Source: Aquaspirillum serpens DSM 68
Lineage (GTDB): Bacteria; Pseudomonadota; Gammaproteobacteria; Burkholderiales; Aquaspirillaceae
Direction of reading: 5' to 3'
Assembly (NCBI RefSeq): GCF_000420525.1
Contig: NZ_ATVC01000007.1
Location: 1-56,450, forward strand
DNA: 56,450 nt
In this document: piece by piece, positions 9,100 through 18,237 of the stretch
Position numbering within the stretch: position 1 is the first letter of the stretch
How the letters are laid out: every line of letters starts with the position of its first letter
The notes under the pieces: generated by a model
What the model was told of the DNA's origin: nothing
Databases searched by the model: none
What the model saw: the letters and a program-made list of their open reading frames with translations, nothing else
Translations under genes and position numbers: made by a program

Positions 9100-10049
9100 T
9101 ACCAAGCTCTCCAACCATAACGCATCATGGCAATCCCCTGTGCGCCGTATTTTTGGGCTACTGGTAGTTCTAACGGTGATAACCCGCCTAAGGCATACAG
9201 TGGAATCCGCGTTTGTTGCGATAATGCAGCAAATCCAGTCCATCCCAAAGGCCGTTGATTCGGATGAGTCTGTGTCGCTTGGACCGGCCCCAACAGAGCA
9301 TAGTCACAGCCAAGGCGTGTTGCAGCAGCCAGTTCTGCCGCGTTATGCACTGACGCGCCCACCCAATTCAGTTCTGGGCGAGTGGGTAACGCCATGAGGC
9401 GATGCCGATTCAAATGTACGCCATCCAACCCCCATGCCTGCGCCAGCTCGGGTTCACCATTTAGCACCACTAAACAACCGGCTGGACGACAGCGCGCCAC
9501 AATCTCGGCGGCAAAATCAGCCAATTGTGCAGTAGACATCTGGGGCTCACGAATCTGCACCATACCCACCGCCCGCTGCTGTAAGCCACGCTGTAATGCA
9601 GCCAACGAATGCACGACACCAAATTCTGCTGCACAGGTAATCGCATAAACCGGCGGTAAACTCAACCCACGCAACACAGGGCCATTGGCTGGCAAAACAG
9701 GGCTCACCGATAAGGCCTCATGAGGAAAATGCCAAGCAAATGACTGACCTTCTTTTGCCTGCAAAGTCCCTGTCCATGCTGTCACTCGAAAGAAACTGAG
9801 CTCAACAGTGGCGTGTTCATAAACAAAGTGTTTGTGAATCCACGGTGTGCATTGTTGCACCTGAATGCCGAGTTCTTCTTGTAACTCGCGCTGCAATGCT
9901 GCCAGCGGTGTTTCGCCGGCTTCAATTTTGCCACCGGGAAATTCCCAATAACCGGCATACGGTTTGCCTTCAGGCCGGCTTGCCAGAAAAAAACGGCCAG
10001 CGCTGTCAAATAACACACCAGCGACGACTTTAACGACAGAAACACTCAT
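9099..10049 (-). CDS. Nudix hydrolase fused to a thiamine-phosphate-synthase-like domain
   Basis: About 316 residues. Residues 1-130 are a MutT-type Nudix domain with the full box '[23 protein letters not shown]', first described in full at the GX5EX7REUXEEXGU spacing (split here only by wording). It should clean 8-oxo-dGTP or similar nucleotides. Residues 140-316 form a TIM-barrel like ThiE/TenI ('VQIREPQMS', 'GVHLN', 'GASVHN', '[11 protein letters not shown]', 'ALGGLSP'). The ThiE-like half lacks the usual Lys/Arg-Asp set, so a role in thiamine synthesis is uncertain. The fusion is common in Beta- and Gammaproteobacteria. It starts in an ATGA overlap with coaD and ends in TAGTG with the next gene. 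Confidence 0.88.
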   Translation of the reverse strand: MSVSVVKVVAGVLFDSAGRFFLASRPEGKPYAGYWEFPGGKIEAGETPLAALQRELQEELGIQVQQCTPWIHKHFVYEHATVELSFFRVTAWTGTLQAKEGQSFAWHFPHEALSVSPVLPANGPVLRGLSLPPVYAITCAAEFGVVHSLAALQRGLQQRAVGMVQIREPQMSTAQLADFAAEIVARCRPAGCLVVLNGEPELAQAWGLDGVHLNRHRLMALPTRPELNWVGASVHNAAELAAATRLGCDYALLGPVQATQTHPNQRPLGWTGFAALSQQTRIPLYALGGLSPLELPVAQKYGAQGIAMMRYGWRAW

Positions 10050-10555
10050 GCGCGGCGCTGTCCTTTCGCTTCGGCAAAGTGACGTAATCGTTGATACACC
10101 GGCTCGGGCACATATTGATGAATGACATCTTCCCAACCACGCGGGCCAACCAAACCTTTGACCATGGTTGAAGAGACCTCGGCATACTCACGCGGTGGCA
10201 ATAAGAATACGGTAGTGATGTTTGGATAGAGATCAGAATTCACATAACGCATGGCACGTTCGTATTCATAATCAGAGGCAGTACGAATGCCACGAACAAT
10301 GTAGTTGGCACCAATCGATTGTGCATAATTGACAAGAAACTGATTATCGAACACCTCAACCCGTAAATTTGCATATTGGGTTGTCGTCTCTCGCAGCATT
10401 GCCGCCCGCTCTTCAATCGAGAAAGTACAAGATTTATCAGGGTTCACACCAATCGCAATCACGACTTCATCAAATAATTCGACCGCTTCCTGAATCATCC
10501 ATAAATGGCCATTGGTCACCGGATCAAAACTTCCTGCATAAACAGCGCGCTTCAA
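10046..10555 (-). CDS. coaD: Phosphopantetheine adenylyltransferase
   Basis: Penultimate step of coenzyme A synthesis: 4'-phosphopantetheine and ATP give dephospho-CoA. About 169 residues, with nucleotidyltransferase motif '[10 protein letters not shown]' (9-18) and the second signature 'VSSTMVKGL'. The likely start is TTG 10555, giving [12 protein letters not shown], with AAGGA upstream; no ATG lies in frame at the right place, and the upstream extension to 10633 has no homology feel. First gene of a coupled three-gene operon, divergent from iscR. Confidence 0.94.
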   Translation of the reverse strand: MKRAVYAGSFDPVTNGHLWMIQEAVELFDEVVIAIGVNPDKSCTFSIEERAAMLRETTTQYANLRVEVFDNQFLVNYAQSIGANYIVRGIRTASDYEYERAMRYVNSDLYPNITTVFLLPPREYAEVSSTMVKGLVGPRGWEDVIHQYVPEPVYQRLRHFAEAKGQRRA

Positions 10556-10713
10556 TTGACATCCATCCTTAAAGAATTTGCTTAAGCAATGCTTAGCGAA
10601 TGTACCTGTTTTCACAGTGGTAGGGCAAAACATTTTTTGCAGTGCAATATGAAAAAATTGCCGAAAAAACCGAAAGTTGTTACAGCTTTTTTGCCTGCGG
10701 TGGCCACGGGGTA

Positions 10714-10746
10714 TAAGTTGACTAAATTACTCGGATATTTTATGCT
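10714..10746 (+). promoter_or_regulatory. iscR promoter overlapped by a type-1 IscR site
   Basis: A sigma70 promoter reads TTGACT (10718-10723), 17 bases, TATGCT (10741-10746). The 25 bases 10714-10738 match the known [2Fe-2S]-IscR type-1 site (ATAsyyGACTrwwwyAGTCrrsTAT) at 21 positions. The overlap with the promoter fits autorepression of the isc operon. Confidence 0.8.
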
Positions 10747-10782
10747 GTGAAACAGGATTGATACCGGAAGGAAAGCCTAATC

Positions 10783-11268
10783 ATGCGCTTGACCACCAAA
10801 GGCCGTTTTGCTGTTACCGCCATGCTCGACCTTGCCCTACGGCAAGCCAATGGCCCCGTTACGCTTGCCGGCATCAGTGAGCGACAAGGCATCTCGCTTT
10901 CCTACCTCGAACAACTTTTTGGCAAGCTGCGCCGCGCAGCCTTGGTGGAAAGTGTTCGCGGGCCGGGGGGAGGCTATTGTTTAGCCAAAAATACCGAAGA
11001 TATTTCTGTCGCCGACATCATTATCGCGGTAGATGAACCGCTGGATGCAACGCAATGTGGCGGCCAAGAAAATTGCCGTGGCAAACAACGCTGCATGACA
11101 CATGATTTGTGGACTGACCTCAACCGCACCTTATTTGCGTATTTGGCCAATATCAATTTGGCCAGTTTGGTTGAAAAACAGCACCACCATGAGCAAAACA
11201 GCTTGTTACAAGATCGCCGCCCCACAACCCGCAGCGCTGAACACAATCGTGGCCTTGATGCCCGCTAA
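10783..11268 (+). CDS. iscR: Iron-sulfur cluster regulator IscR
   Basis: Rrf2-family winged-helix repressor that senses [2Fe-2S] supply and controls the isc operon. The 161-residue protein begins with the typical '[19 protein letters not shown]'. Its cluster ligands sit exactly at Cys92, Cys98, Cys104 and His107. GGAAGGAAAGCC precedes the ATG. The last 25 residues are polar and variable. Its own promoter contains an IscR-like box, so negative autoregulation is expected when clusters are plentiful. Confidence 0.97.
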   Translation: MRLTTKGRFAVTAMLDLALRQANGPVTLAGISERQGISLSYLEQLFGKLRRAALVESVRGPGGGYCLAKNTEDISVADIIIAVDEPLDATQCGGQENCRGKQRCMTHDLWTDLNRTLFAYLANINLASLVEKQHHHEQNSLLQDRRPTTRSAEHNRGLDAR

Positions 11269-11314
11269 GTAAATTGATTTTGTGATCGCCAACATCTACA
11301 TGAGCCCAACTACC

Positions 11315-12523
11315 ATGAACCGCCCTATTTATCTCGACTACTCTGCCACCACCCCGCTCGACCCACGCGTCGCGGAAAAAATGATTCCTTACCTCACCGA
11401 ACACTTTGGCAATCCGGCTTCGCGTTCACATGCCTATGGCTGGGAAGCCGAAGCAGCGGTGGAAGAAGCACGCGAACAAGTCGCCCAGTTGGTGAATTGT
11501 GATCCAAAAGAAATCGTTTGGACCTCCGGTGCCACAGAGTCGAACAATTTGGCATTAAAAGGTGCGGCGCATTTTTACCAATCCAAAGGTAAACACCTGA
11601 TTACGGTAAAAACCGAACACAAAGCGATTCTCGACACCACCCGCGAGTTAGAACGTGAAGGGTTTGAAGTCACCTATTTAACCCCACAAGAAAACGGGCT
11701 GGTTGACCTGAAAGTGTTAGCTGATGCCATTCGTCCAGATACCATTTTGGTGTCGGTGATGTATGTCAACAATGAAATTGGTGTGATCCAAGACATTCCT
11801 GCTATCGGTCAACTGTGCCGTGAAAAGGGGGTGTTATTCCATGTCGATGCCGCCCAAGCCACCGGCAAAGTGGTCATTGACCTCAGCCAGTTAAAAGTCG
11901 ATTTGATGAGTTTCTCGGCTCATAAAACCTATGGCCCCAAAGGGATTGGTGCCTTGTATGTGCGCCGTAAACCACGGGTGCGCTTAGAAGCACAAATGCA
12001 CGGCGGTGGTCACGAACGCGGTATGCGCTCGGGTACTTTAGCGACCCATCAAATTGTTGGCATGGGCGAAGCCTTCCGTTTAGCGCGTGAAGAAATGGCA
12101 ACCGAAAACGAGCGCATTCGCATGTTGCGTGATCGTTTGTGGAAAGGCCTATCTGACATTGAAGCGGTGTATTTGAATGGCGATTTAGAACAGCGCGTGC
12201 CGCACAATCTGAATGTCAGCTTTGCCTATGTTGAAGGCGAAAGCTTGATTATGGCGATTAAAGACCTTGCCGTGTCGAGTGGTTCAGCATGTACCTCGGC
12301 TTCGCTCGAACCGTCTTATGTGTTGCGTGCCCTTGGCCGTGATGATGAATTGGCGCACAGCTCGATTCGCTTCTCGATTGGTCGTTTTACCACCGAAGCC
12401 GATGTCGATTTCGCCATCAAGCTGCTGCACGACAAAATCGGCAAACTGCGTGAATTGTCCCCGCTGTGGGATATGTATAAAGAGGGCATCGACCTCTCGA
12501 CGGTGCAATGGGCAGCGCACTAA
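11315..12523 (+). CDS. iscS: Cysteine desulfurase IscS
   Basis: PLP enzyme that turns cysteine into alanine and a persulfide, passing sulfur to IscU and other acceptors. About 402 residues. Motifs: His102 ('TEHKA'), PLP lysine Lys204 ('[10 protein letters not shown]'), and the persulfide loop with Cys326 ('[10 protein letters not shown]'). The C-terminus '[19 protein letters not shown]' matches the IscU-contacting tail of Escherichia coli IscS. I start at ATG 11315 ([14 protein letters not shown]); the frame is open to 11282, but those 11 residues are not family-like. There is no strong ribosome-binding site. Confidence 0.97.
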   Translation: MNRPIYLDYSATTPLDPRVAEKMIPYLTEHFGNPASRSHAYGWEAEAAVEEAREQVAQLVNCDPKEIVWTSGATESNNLALKGAAHFYQSKGKHLITVKTEHKAILDTTRELEREGFEVTYLTPQENGLVDLKVLADAIRPDTILVSVMYVNNEIGVIQDIPAIGQLCREKGVLFHVDAAQATGKVVIDLSQLKVDLMSFSAHKTYGPKGIGALYVRRKPRVRLEAQMHGGGHERGMRSGTLATHQIVGMGEAFRLAREEMATENERIRMLRDRLWKGLSDIEAVYLNGDLEQRVPHNLNVSFAYVEGESLIMAIKDLAVSSGSACTSASLEPSYVLRALGRDDELAHSSIRFSIGRFTTEADVDFAIKLLHDKIGKLRELSPLWDMYKEGIDLSTVQWAAH

Positions 12524-12550
12524 CCTTAAACTCAATTTGGAGAATGCATC

Positions 12551-12943
12551 ATGGCATATAGCGAAAAAGTCCTCGACCACTACGAAAACCCACGCAATGT
12601 CGGCGCCTTTGATAAAGGCGATGATTCGATTGGTACCGGCATGGTGGGTGCACCGGCCTGTGGTGATGTGATGAAATTGCAAATCAAGGTCAATGAACAA
12701 GGCGTGATTGAAGATGCCAAGTTCAAAACCTATGGTTGTGGCTCGGCGATTGCCTCGAGTTCTTTGGTCACCGAATGGGTCAAAGGCAAAACCCTCGATC
12801 AAGCTTTAGCGATTAAAAACACCGCTATTGCTGAAGAATTGGCCCTACCACCGGTGAAAATTCACTGTTCGATTTTGGCAGAAGATGCCATCAAAGCTGC
12901 TGTCAGCGATTACAAACAAAAACATGGCCTGTCTGCAGAATAA
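12551..12943 (+). CDS. iscU: Fe-S cluster scaffold protein IscU
   Basis: Scaffold on which IscS-derived sulfur and iron are built into [2Fe-2S] clusters. The 130-residue protein has all functional residues: Cys37, Asp39, Cys63, His105 and Cys106, plus 'LPPVK' at 99-103, the motif bound by the HscA chaperone. It lies 27 bases after iscS, with TTGGAGAATGC before the ATG. Confidence 0.98.
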   Translation: MAYSEKVLDHYENPRNVGAFDKGDDSIGTGMVGAPACGDVMKLQIKVNEQGVIEDAKFKTYGCGSAIASSSLVTEWVKGKTLDQALAIKNTAIAEELALPPVKIHCSILAEDAIKAAVSDYKQKHGLSAE

Positions 12944-12967
12944 GGCACTTTTTTGGGAGAAGAGATA

Positions 12968-13291
12968 ATGCCAATTACCCTTACCGAATCAGCTGCACTG
13001 CATGTGCAAAACACCCTGCAACGCCGTGGTAAAGGCCTAGGGCTACGCCTTGGTGTACGGACCTCGGGCTGCTCTGGTATGGCGTATAAATTGGAATTTG
13101 TCGATCAGCCAGCCGAAGACGACATCAGCTTTGAATGTCATGGCGTAACCTTGTTCACCGACGCCAAGAGTTTGGTCTATATCGACGGCACCGAGCTCGA
13201 TTTTGTGCGCGAGGGCTTGAACGAGGGCTTTAAGTTCAACAACCCAAACGTCAAAAATGAATGTGGTTGTGGCGAAAGCTTTAACGTATGA
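12968..13291 (+). CDS. iscA: A-type Fe-S carrier IscA
   Basis: A-type carrier that receives clusters or iron and delivers them to apo-proteins. It has 107 residues, identical in length to the E. coli protein, with Cys35 ('TSGCSG'), Cys99 and Cys101 ('NECGCGESF'). The start is ATG 12968 behind GGGAGAAGAGATA; a 5-residue-longer start at 12953 would place the ATG before this Shine-Dalgarno sequence. The final ATGA overlaps the hscB start. Confidence 0.97.
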   Translation: MPITLTESAALHVQNTLQRRGKGLGLRLGVRTSGCSGMAYKLEFVDQPAEDDISFECHGVTLFTDAKSLVYIDGTELDFVREGLNEGFKFNNPNVKNECGCGESFNV

Positions 13292-13815
13292 ACTTAAACA
13301 GCGACTACTTCACGCTGTTTGGCCTCAAACAGCAGTTCGCTGTGGACACAGCGGCTTTGGATGCGGCCTATCGGCAAATCCAAAGCCAAGTTCATCCCGA
13401 TCGTTTTGCACAGGCTTCCGACACCGAAAAGCGGCTAGCCTTGCAATGGGCGACACATGCCAATGAGGCCTATCAAACCCTGAAACATCCGATTTCACGG
13501 GGGCGTTATTTGTTACAGCTTGCCGGTGTTGATACCGCCGAAGAGCAAAACACCGCCATGCCGACAGCCTTTTTAATGGCACAAATGGAATGGCGCGAGG
13601 CGATTGAAGAAGCTCAAGCGGGACATAATGTCAGTCAGCTAGAAAAACTGTCTGCTGCCTTGCACGACGATAGCCAAGCACTGATTGAACAATTGGCCGA
13701 TTGCCTCGACCATCACCCTGATTTGCCCCAAGCGGCATTGTTAGTGCGCAAGCTGCGTTTTCTCGACAAATTAGAACAAGACATCAGTGATGCCATTGAA
13801 GGGCTGTTGTTCTAA
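13288..13815 (+). CDS. hscB: Co-chaperone HscB
   Basis: J-domain co-chaperone that brings IscU to HscA and stimulates its ATPase. It has 175 residues: J domain 1-75 with His-Pro-Asp at 36-38 ('VHPDRF'), then the IscU-binding helical domain. It starts in a 4-base overlap with iscA, so translation is coupled. Confidence 0.96.
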   Translation: MNLNSDYFTLFGLKQQFAVDTAALDAAYRQIQSQVHPDRFAQASDTEKRLALQWATHANEAYQTLKHPISRGRYLLQLAGVDTAEEQNTAMPTAFLMAQMEWREAIEEAQAGHNVSQLEKLSAALHDDSQALIEQLADCLDHHPDLPQAALLVRKLRFLDKLEQDISDAIEGLLF

Positions 13816-13872
13816 ACTGCGCGCCAGATTAGACCTTATTCGCCCTCACCCTATCACACGTAATGGATTTTT

Positions 13873-15732
13873 ATGGCTCTCTTGCAAATTGCTGAACCCG
13901 GGCTATCAACCGCCCCCCATCAACACCGTCTTGCAGTAGGTATCGATCTTGGCACCACCCATTCTTTGGTTGCCAGCGTCCGCAGTGGTATCGCATCAGC
14001 TTTGCCTGATGCACGCGGTCGTGTGCTATTACCTTCGGTGGTTCACTATCGGGAAGATCAAGGGGTAGATGTCGGCTATGATGCACGTGCCTGTCAGACG
14101 CAAGATCCACATAACACCATTGTGTCAGTAAAACGGTTTATGGGACGTGGGTTGGCCGATCTCCCTGATGCATCTAGTTTGCCGTATCAATTTGTCGATG
14201 GCCCGGGGATGGTCGAACTACAGACCCGCGCAGGCCGCAAGAGCCCAGTACAAATTTCCGCCGATATTCTCAAAGCCTTGAAAATACGAGCTGAAGCGAC
14301 GTTAGGCGGTGAATTAACCGGCGCGGTGATTACCGTACCAGCCTATTTCGATGACGCCCAACGGCAAGCGACAAAAGACGCGGCAAAATTGGCGGGGCTG
14401 AATGTGTTACGGCTGTTAAATGAGCCGACTGCCGCTGCCATTGCCTACGGTTTGGACAATGCCTCGGAAGGGGTATATGCGGTTTATGACTTAGGCGGTG
14501 GAACGTTTGATATTTCCATCCTTAAGTTAAGCCGAGGGGTGTTTGAAGTGCTGGCCACCAGCGGCGATTCCGCCTTGGGGGGTGATGACTTCGATCAACG
14601 CATTTTTTGTTGGATGCTACAAACGGCCAATCTGTCACAACTGTCTGACAGCGACACCCGTTTGTTATTAACCCATGCCCGCACAGCAAAAGAATCGCTG
14701 ACGGAGCACGAAGAAGCCCTGATTCAAGCGGTGTTATCCGATGGTCGCTGGATTGAACTGACGTTAACGCAAGATTTGTTTAACGACATGACCAAAACGT
14801 TGGTCGAAAAAACCTTGCTCCCTGTACGCCGTGCCCTACGCGATGCCCGCTTACAGGTTGGCGATATCAAAGGGGTGGTGTTAGTCGGTGGTGCCACGCG
14901 GATGCCACATATTCGCAAAGCGGTAGCAGAGTTTTTTGGTCAAACGCCCTTAACCAATCTCGATCCTGACCAAGTGGTTGCCTTAGGCGCAGCGATGCAG
15001 GCGAATGTGTTGGCAGGGAATAAAGTTGACGATGATTGGTTGTTGTTGGATGTGATTCCCTTATCGCTTGGTTTGGAAACGATGGGTGGATTGGTGGAGA
15101 AAGTCATCCCACGCAATAGCACCATCCCTACCGCCCGCGCCCAAGAATTCACCACTTTTAAAGATGGCCAAACGGCGATGGCGATTCATGTCGTACAAGG
15201 TGAACGGGAGTTGGTCAGCGATTGCCGCAGTTTGGCGCGATTTGAGTTGCGCGGTATTCCGCCGATGGTGGCTGGCGCAGCACGCATTCGGGTCAGTTTC
15301 CAAATTGATGCCGATGGTTTGCTGTCGGTCTCTGCCCGTGAATTGTCCAGCGGTGTCGAGGCCAGTATCAGTGTGAAACCGAGTTATGGTTTAACTGATG
15401 AGCAGATTGCCCATATGTTGACCGACTCGTTATCGCATGTGAAAGATGATATTGCTGCACGAAAATTGCGTGAGGCGATTATTGATGCAGAAAGTCTGAT
15501 TGCTACCACGGAAAATGCCTTACAAGCGGATGGTGATTTATTAGCAGGCGAAGAACGCTCGCGCATTGATAACGCCATTGCCGCCTTACGCAGCGCCATC
15601 ACGGCACAAGCAACGGTTGCCATTAACCAAGCGACTTCGCGCCTCAATACCGTCACCGGCGATTTTGCCGCTGCACGAATGGACCGAAATATCCGCCGCG
15701 CCTTGGCAGGGCAGAAAATCACCGATCTATAA
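13873..15732 (+). CDS. hscA: Fe-S cluster assembly chaperone HscA
   Basis: Specialised Hsp70 that releases clusters from IscU in an ATP-driven cycle. It has 619 residues. The nucleotide-binding domain includes '[13 protein letters not shown]', '[16 protein letters not shown]', '[13 protein letters not shown]', '[13 protein letters not shown]' and '[10 protein letters not shown]'. The substrate domain starts after '[14 protein letters not shown]', and the C-terminal helical lid is short. The 57-base gap after hscB holds no terminator. Confidence 0.97.
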   Translation: MALLQIAEPGLSTAPHQHRLAVGIDLGTTHSLVASVRSGIASALPDARGRVLLPSVVHYREDQGVDVGYDARACQTQDPHNTIVSVKRFMGRGLADLPDASSLPYQFVDGPGMVELQTRAGRKSPVQISADILKALKIRAEATLGGELTGAVITVPAYFDDAQRQATKDAAKLAGLNVLRLLNEPTAAAIAYGLDNASEGVYAVYDLGGGTFDISILKLSRGVFEVLATSGDSALGGDDFDQRIFCWMLQTANLSQLSDSDTRLLLTHARTAKESLTEHEEALIQAVLSDGRWIELTLTQDLFNDMTKTLVEKTLLPVRRALRDARLQVGDIKGVVLVGGATRMPHIRKAVAEFFGQTPLTNLDPDQVVALGAAMQANVLAGNKVDDDWLLLDVIPLSLGLETMGGLVEKVIPRNSTIPTARAQEFTTFKDGQTAMAIHVVQGERELVSDCRSLARFELRGIPPMVAGAARIRVSFQIDADGLLSVSARELSSGVEASISVKPSYGLTDEQIAHMLTDSLSHVKDDIAARKLREAIIDAESLIATTENALQADGDLLAGEERSRIDNAIAALRSAITAQATVAINQATSRLNTVTGDFAAARMDRNIRRALAGQKITDL

Positions 15733-15743
15733 AGGATGCCACC

Positions 15744-16082
15744 ATGCCAAAAATCATCGTTCTACCTCATGCTGATTTGTGCCCCGAAGGCACCATGTTT
15801 GATGCTGAAAGTGGGCAAAGTATTTGTGATGCCCTACTCGAAAACGACATTGAAATTGAACACGCGTGTGAAATGTCGTGTGCCTGTACCACCTGTCATG
15901 TCGTAGTGCGCGAGGGTTTTGAATCGCTCGAACCGTCGGATGAATTGGAAGACGATATGTTGGATAAGGCGTGGGGCTTAGAGCCAAACTCGCGTTTATC
16001 CTGTCAGGCCATGATTGCCGATCAAGATTTAGTGGTCGAGCTGCCGCGTTATACCGTTAACCATGCCCGCGAGCATCATTAA
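15744..16082 (+). CDS. fdx: ISC-type [2Fe-2S] ferredoxin
   Basis: Adrenodoxin-like ferredoxin that supplies electrons for cluster assembly. It has 112 residues. The cluster ligands are Cys42, Cys48, Cys51 and Cys87, and the extra Cys46 found in ISC ferredoxins is present ('ACEMSCACTTCH'). It is 11 bases after hscA, with AAAGGATGCC before the ATG. Confidence 0.97.
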   Translation: MPKIIVLPHADLCPEGTMFDAESGQSICDALLENDIEIEHACEMSCACTTCHVVVREGFESLEPSDELEDDMLDKAWGLEPNSRLSCQAMIADQDLVVELPRYTVNHAREHH

Positions 16083-16093
16083 GGAGCGACACG

Positions 16094-16288
16094 ATGAAAT
16101 GGACTGATAGCCGTGATATTGCGATTGCTTTAACGGAAACACACCCCGACATCGACCCAACAACAGTCCGTTTTACGGATTTGATGCAGTGGGTATTGGC
16201 TTTAGAGGGCTTTGAGGATGATCGAAAACATTGTGGTGAGAAAATTTTAGAAGCCATTCAAATGATGTGGATTGAAGAAGCCGAATAA
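16094..16288 (+). CDS. iscX: Fe-S assembly protein IscX
   Basis: Small acidic protein that binds IscS and iron and tunes cluster assembly. It has 64 residues, beginning MKWTDSRDIAIAL, with the conserved 'HPDIDP', 'RFTDL' and 'ALEGFEDD' segments. Last gene of the isc operon, 11 bases after fdx, with AAGGAGCGACACG ahead of the ATG. Confidence 0.96.
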   Translation: MKWTDSRDIAIALTETHPDIDPTTVRFTDLMQWVLALEGFEDDRKHCGEKILEAIQMMWIEEAE

Positions 16289-16301
16289 TCCACTCAACAC
16301 C

Positions 16302-16336
16302 GCCCCATTGCCGTATGAGATGGGGCAGTTTTTTAT
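16302..16336. terminator. Terminator between iscX and the island
   Basis: A hairpin pairs GCCCCAT with ATGGGGC (16302-16326), followed by AGTTTTTTATT on the plus strand. It ends the isc operon; the convergent TOPRIM gene stops right at its edge. Confidence 0.75.
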
Positions 16337-17004
16337 TACAGATTTTGAGCAGGAAACACTGCCTTTAACCAATTCACCAAACCGGTATAAAGCGGTGCAG
16401 CAACATCGAGTAGCTTACCCTCTATCGCATAATACAGCCCCTCTCCAGGCTTCTCCTGCCAAGCCAGCCAAGTTGCTACTTCCGCCTTACTTAACCGCAC
16501 AGTTTTAAACTTTGGAGCAGTGAGCGAAGCTACCGTATTTTTAGCCTCAATCAAAAGTGGCTGTTCAGTTAAAGATACGGTTTGTTTAATCCAATCTTCT
16601 AACATACCCTCTGCTGCATTATCTGGCATCACCCATACACCAAAATCGGGTAAACCATCATTGTGTTGGTAGAGCAACCCACCTGTGGCTAAAACCTGAG
16701 GTGATCTGTCATATCCTAAAGAAGCCACTTTTTGGGTAATCTGCTTGATTGTGTTAGAAAATCCACCGCCATCAGAGATTCGATCTGCGTCAACCACAAT
16801 AGCCAATGCTTGCAATCGACCATCGTTTAAGTCATTGATGAGCGTTTCTAGCATATTGAGTATGCCTTGCTTGGTATTTTTACGCCCACCCACTTCAACA
16901 GGTGGCGCCACTCGAACGCCAGCAAGAATAGTATTTGATCGACATAACATTTCAAAAAAAGCCCGATCCGCTTCACCTTCAACCAACAACAAACGGTCAA
17001 CCAT
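16336..17004 (-). CDS. TOPRIM-type protein, DUF3226-like; candidate nuclease of a two-gene defence module
   Basis: 222 residues. The N-terminus 'DRLLLVEGEADRAFFEML' carries a TOPRIM-style Glu (Glu9), and 'LAIVVDADRISDGGG' resembles the DxD metal motif. 'VWVMPDNAAEGMLEDW' follows. This pattern fits DUF3226, a TOPRIM-related family, as I remember it. TOPRIM domains in OLD nucleases, Gabija GajA and PARIS AriB cut or sense nucleic acid. The start ATG overlaps the upstream ATPase stop (TAATG), so the two proteins are almost certainly made together. Nuclease activity is inferred, not shown. Last gene of the island. Confidence 0.75.
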   Translation of the reverse strand: MVDRLLLVEGEADRAFFEMLCRSNTILAGVRVAPPVEVGGRKNTKQGILNMLETLINDLNDGRLQALAIVVDADRISDGGGFSNTIKQITQKVASLGYDRSPQVLATGGLLYQHNDGLPDFGVWVMPDNAAEGMLEDWIKQTVSLTEQPLLIEAKNTVASLTAPKFKTVRLSKAEVATWLAWQEKPGEGLYYAIEGKLLDVAAPLYTGLVNWLKAVFPAQNL

Positions 17005-18164
17005 TAGCGCACCTCAACATCGGCTTGGGTAATGTTGAATAATTTTTGCTCATCAAACACCGTCGCAATCACCCGACCTTGATCGCTAGTTCTTACACTA
17101 CGGCCAACACGGAATAACACACCTTCTATTGCCGTTTTTTCAATTGCAACTTTTGCAAAACTCTCAATGCAATCCCAGCTATGTGTTGTTGCAAATACCT
17201 GAATATTTAATTTTTCCGCTAAATCAAATACCAATTCCCATACTTTTTTCTGCACACTGTAATGCAGCCCATTTTCAAATTCATCAATCAGCAAAAACCC
17301 GCCTTTTGCAGAAAATATTTTGAGTATCAATTGTAAAATACGCAGCATACCATCACCCATGCTATTCAACGGCACAGGCTGATCTTGCCCTGCAAGGCGA
17401 ACTTTTGCAGTTCGGCTTAAGGATTGATTAGAAAACGATTTCTTCTGTTGTTCAGTACGAACAAAGGTAATGTCTAAAAAGTCAGGCGCAATAAGTTTTA
17501 ATGCTGATTTAACAGTATCTTGATGGTTGGTCAGTGCAATTTTATCCCACTCATCGGCTAATTCATCTAACGAAACAAATTGAGTTGGAATGACGTTACA
17601 AGGCAATATATTCAACCCTGAAAGGGGAGGGTAGGCTCTTGTCCGGATTGCATTGATTTTATCAAAACGAATACTAGCATGGTGTCCGTTTTTATGAATA
17701 AAAAGTGCATCCAGTAGTTCGCCCTCTAAATCATCTAGCTGATCTTTTGCAATACGTTTAAGGCGATTTTTAGTAATTTCCTCACCATTCTCATGAATGA
17801 TTTCCGACCATTCTAGTAGATATCCATGCTCAATCGTGAGTCGATTAGCTCCCTCGATTTCACCAATTACAATTTTTGCATCATTATCGGGAAACTTTCT
17901 GCCAGTAAAAAAAGCTTGAAAGGGTATTTCATTATCAAATAGCTCATTGATATTATCAGAGATATAGACACGTTCATCATGACTGGATGCAAGCATTTCA
18001 AGCAAACGTAAATTAGCGTTTCCGGCATAAATACGTATTGCCTCTAGTACCGTTGTTTTGCCAGAGTTATTTTTTCCGACAATTAGATTAACACGGCCTA
18101 GTCTATTAACTTGAAAATCCTCAAGAATACGAAAGTTTTTTATATCAAGTGACTTTAATTGCAT
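17004..18164 (-). CDS. SMC/OLD-like AAA ATPase partner of the TOPRIM protein
   Basis: About 386 residues, an ABC/SMC-style ATPase of the AAA_15/AAA_21 kind. It begins with 'LKSLDIKNFRILED' and Walker A 'VGKNNSGKTT' (29-38). A middle insert of about 200 residues is followed by a signature-like 'NSMGDGMLRILQ', Walker B 'FLLIDEFENGLH' and an H-loop 'FATTHSW'. I start at ATG 18164, six bases after AGGAG; the ATG at 18170 touches that site. The gene is visibly A+T-richer than the isc operon. ATPase plus separate TOPRIM protein is the layout of class 4 OLD (PARIS) systems, but the partner family differs. A 73-base gap with no terminator separates it from the VWA gene upstream. Confidence 0.85.
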   Translation of the reverse strand: MQLKSLDIKNFRILEDFQVNRLGRVNLIVGKNNSGKTTVLEAIRIYAGNANLRLLEMLASSHDERVYISDNINELFDNEIPFQAFFTGRKFPDNDAKIVIGEIEGANRLTIEHGYLLEWSEIIHENGEEITKNRLKRIAKDQLDDLEGELLDALFIHKNGHHASIRFDKINAIRTRAYPPLSGLNILPCNVIPTQFVSLDELADEWDKIALTNHQDTVKSALKLIAPDFLDITFVRTEQQKKSFSNQSLSRTAKVRLAGQDQPVPLNSMGDGMLRILQLILKIFSAKGGFLLIDEFENGLHYSVQKKVWELVFDLAEKLNIQVFATTHSWDCIESFAKVAIEKTAIEGVLFRVGRSVRTSDQGRVIATVFDEQKLFNITQADVEVR

Positions 18165-18237
18165 TTTCATCTCCTAAGAGAAAGCAGAATCATCATAGGA
18201 ATTTAATATTATGAATATCCGTCTGGGGCAGTTTGAC

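Noticed and set aside
16336-18164. Naming the pair PARIS (AriA-AriB) or Gabija
   Set aside because: The TOPRIM partner looks like DUF3226, not the AriB family, and there is no UvrD-like helicase as in Gabija.
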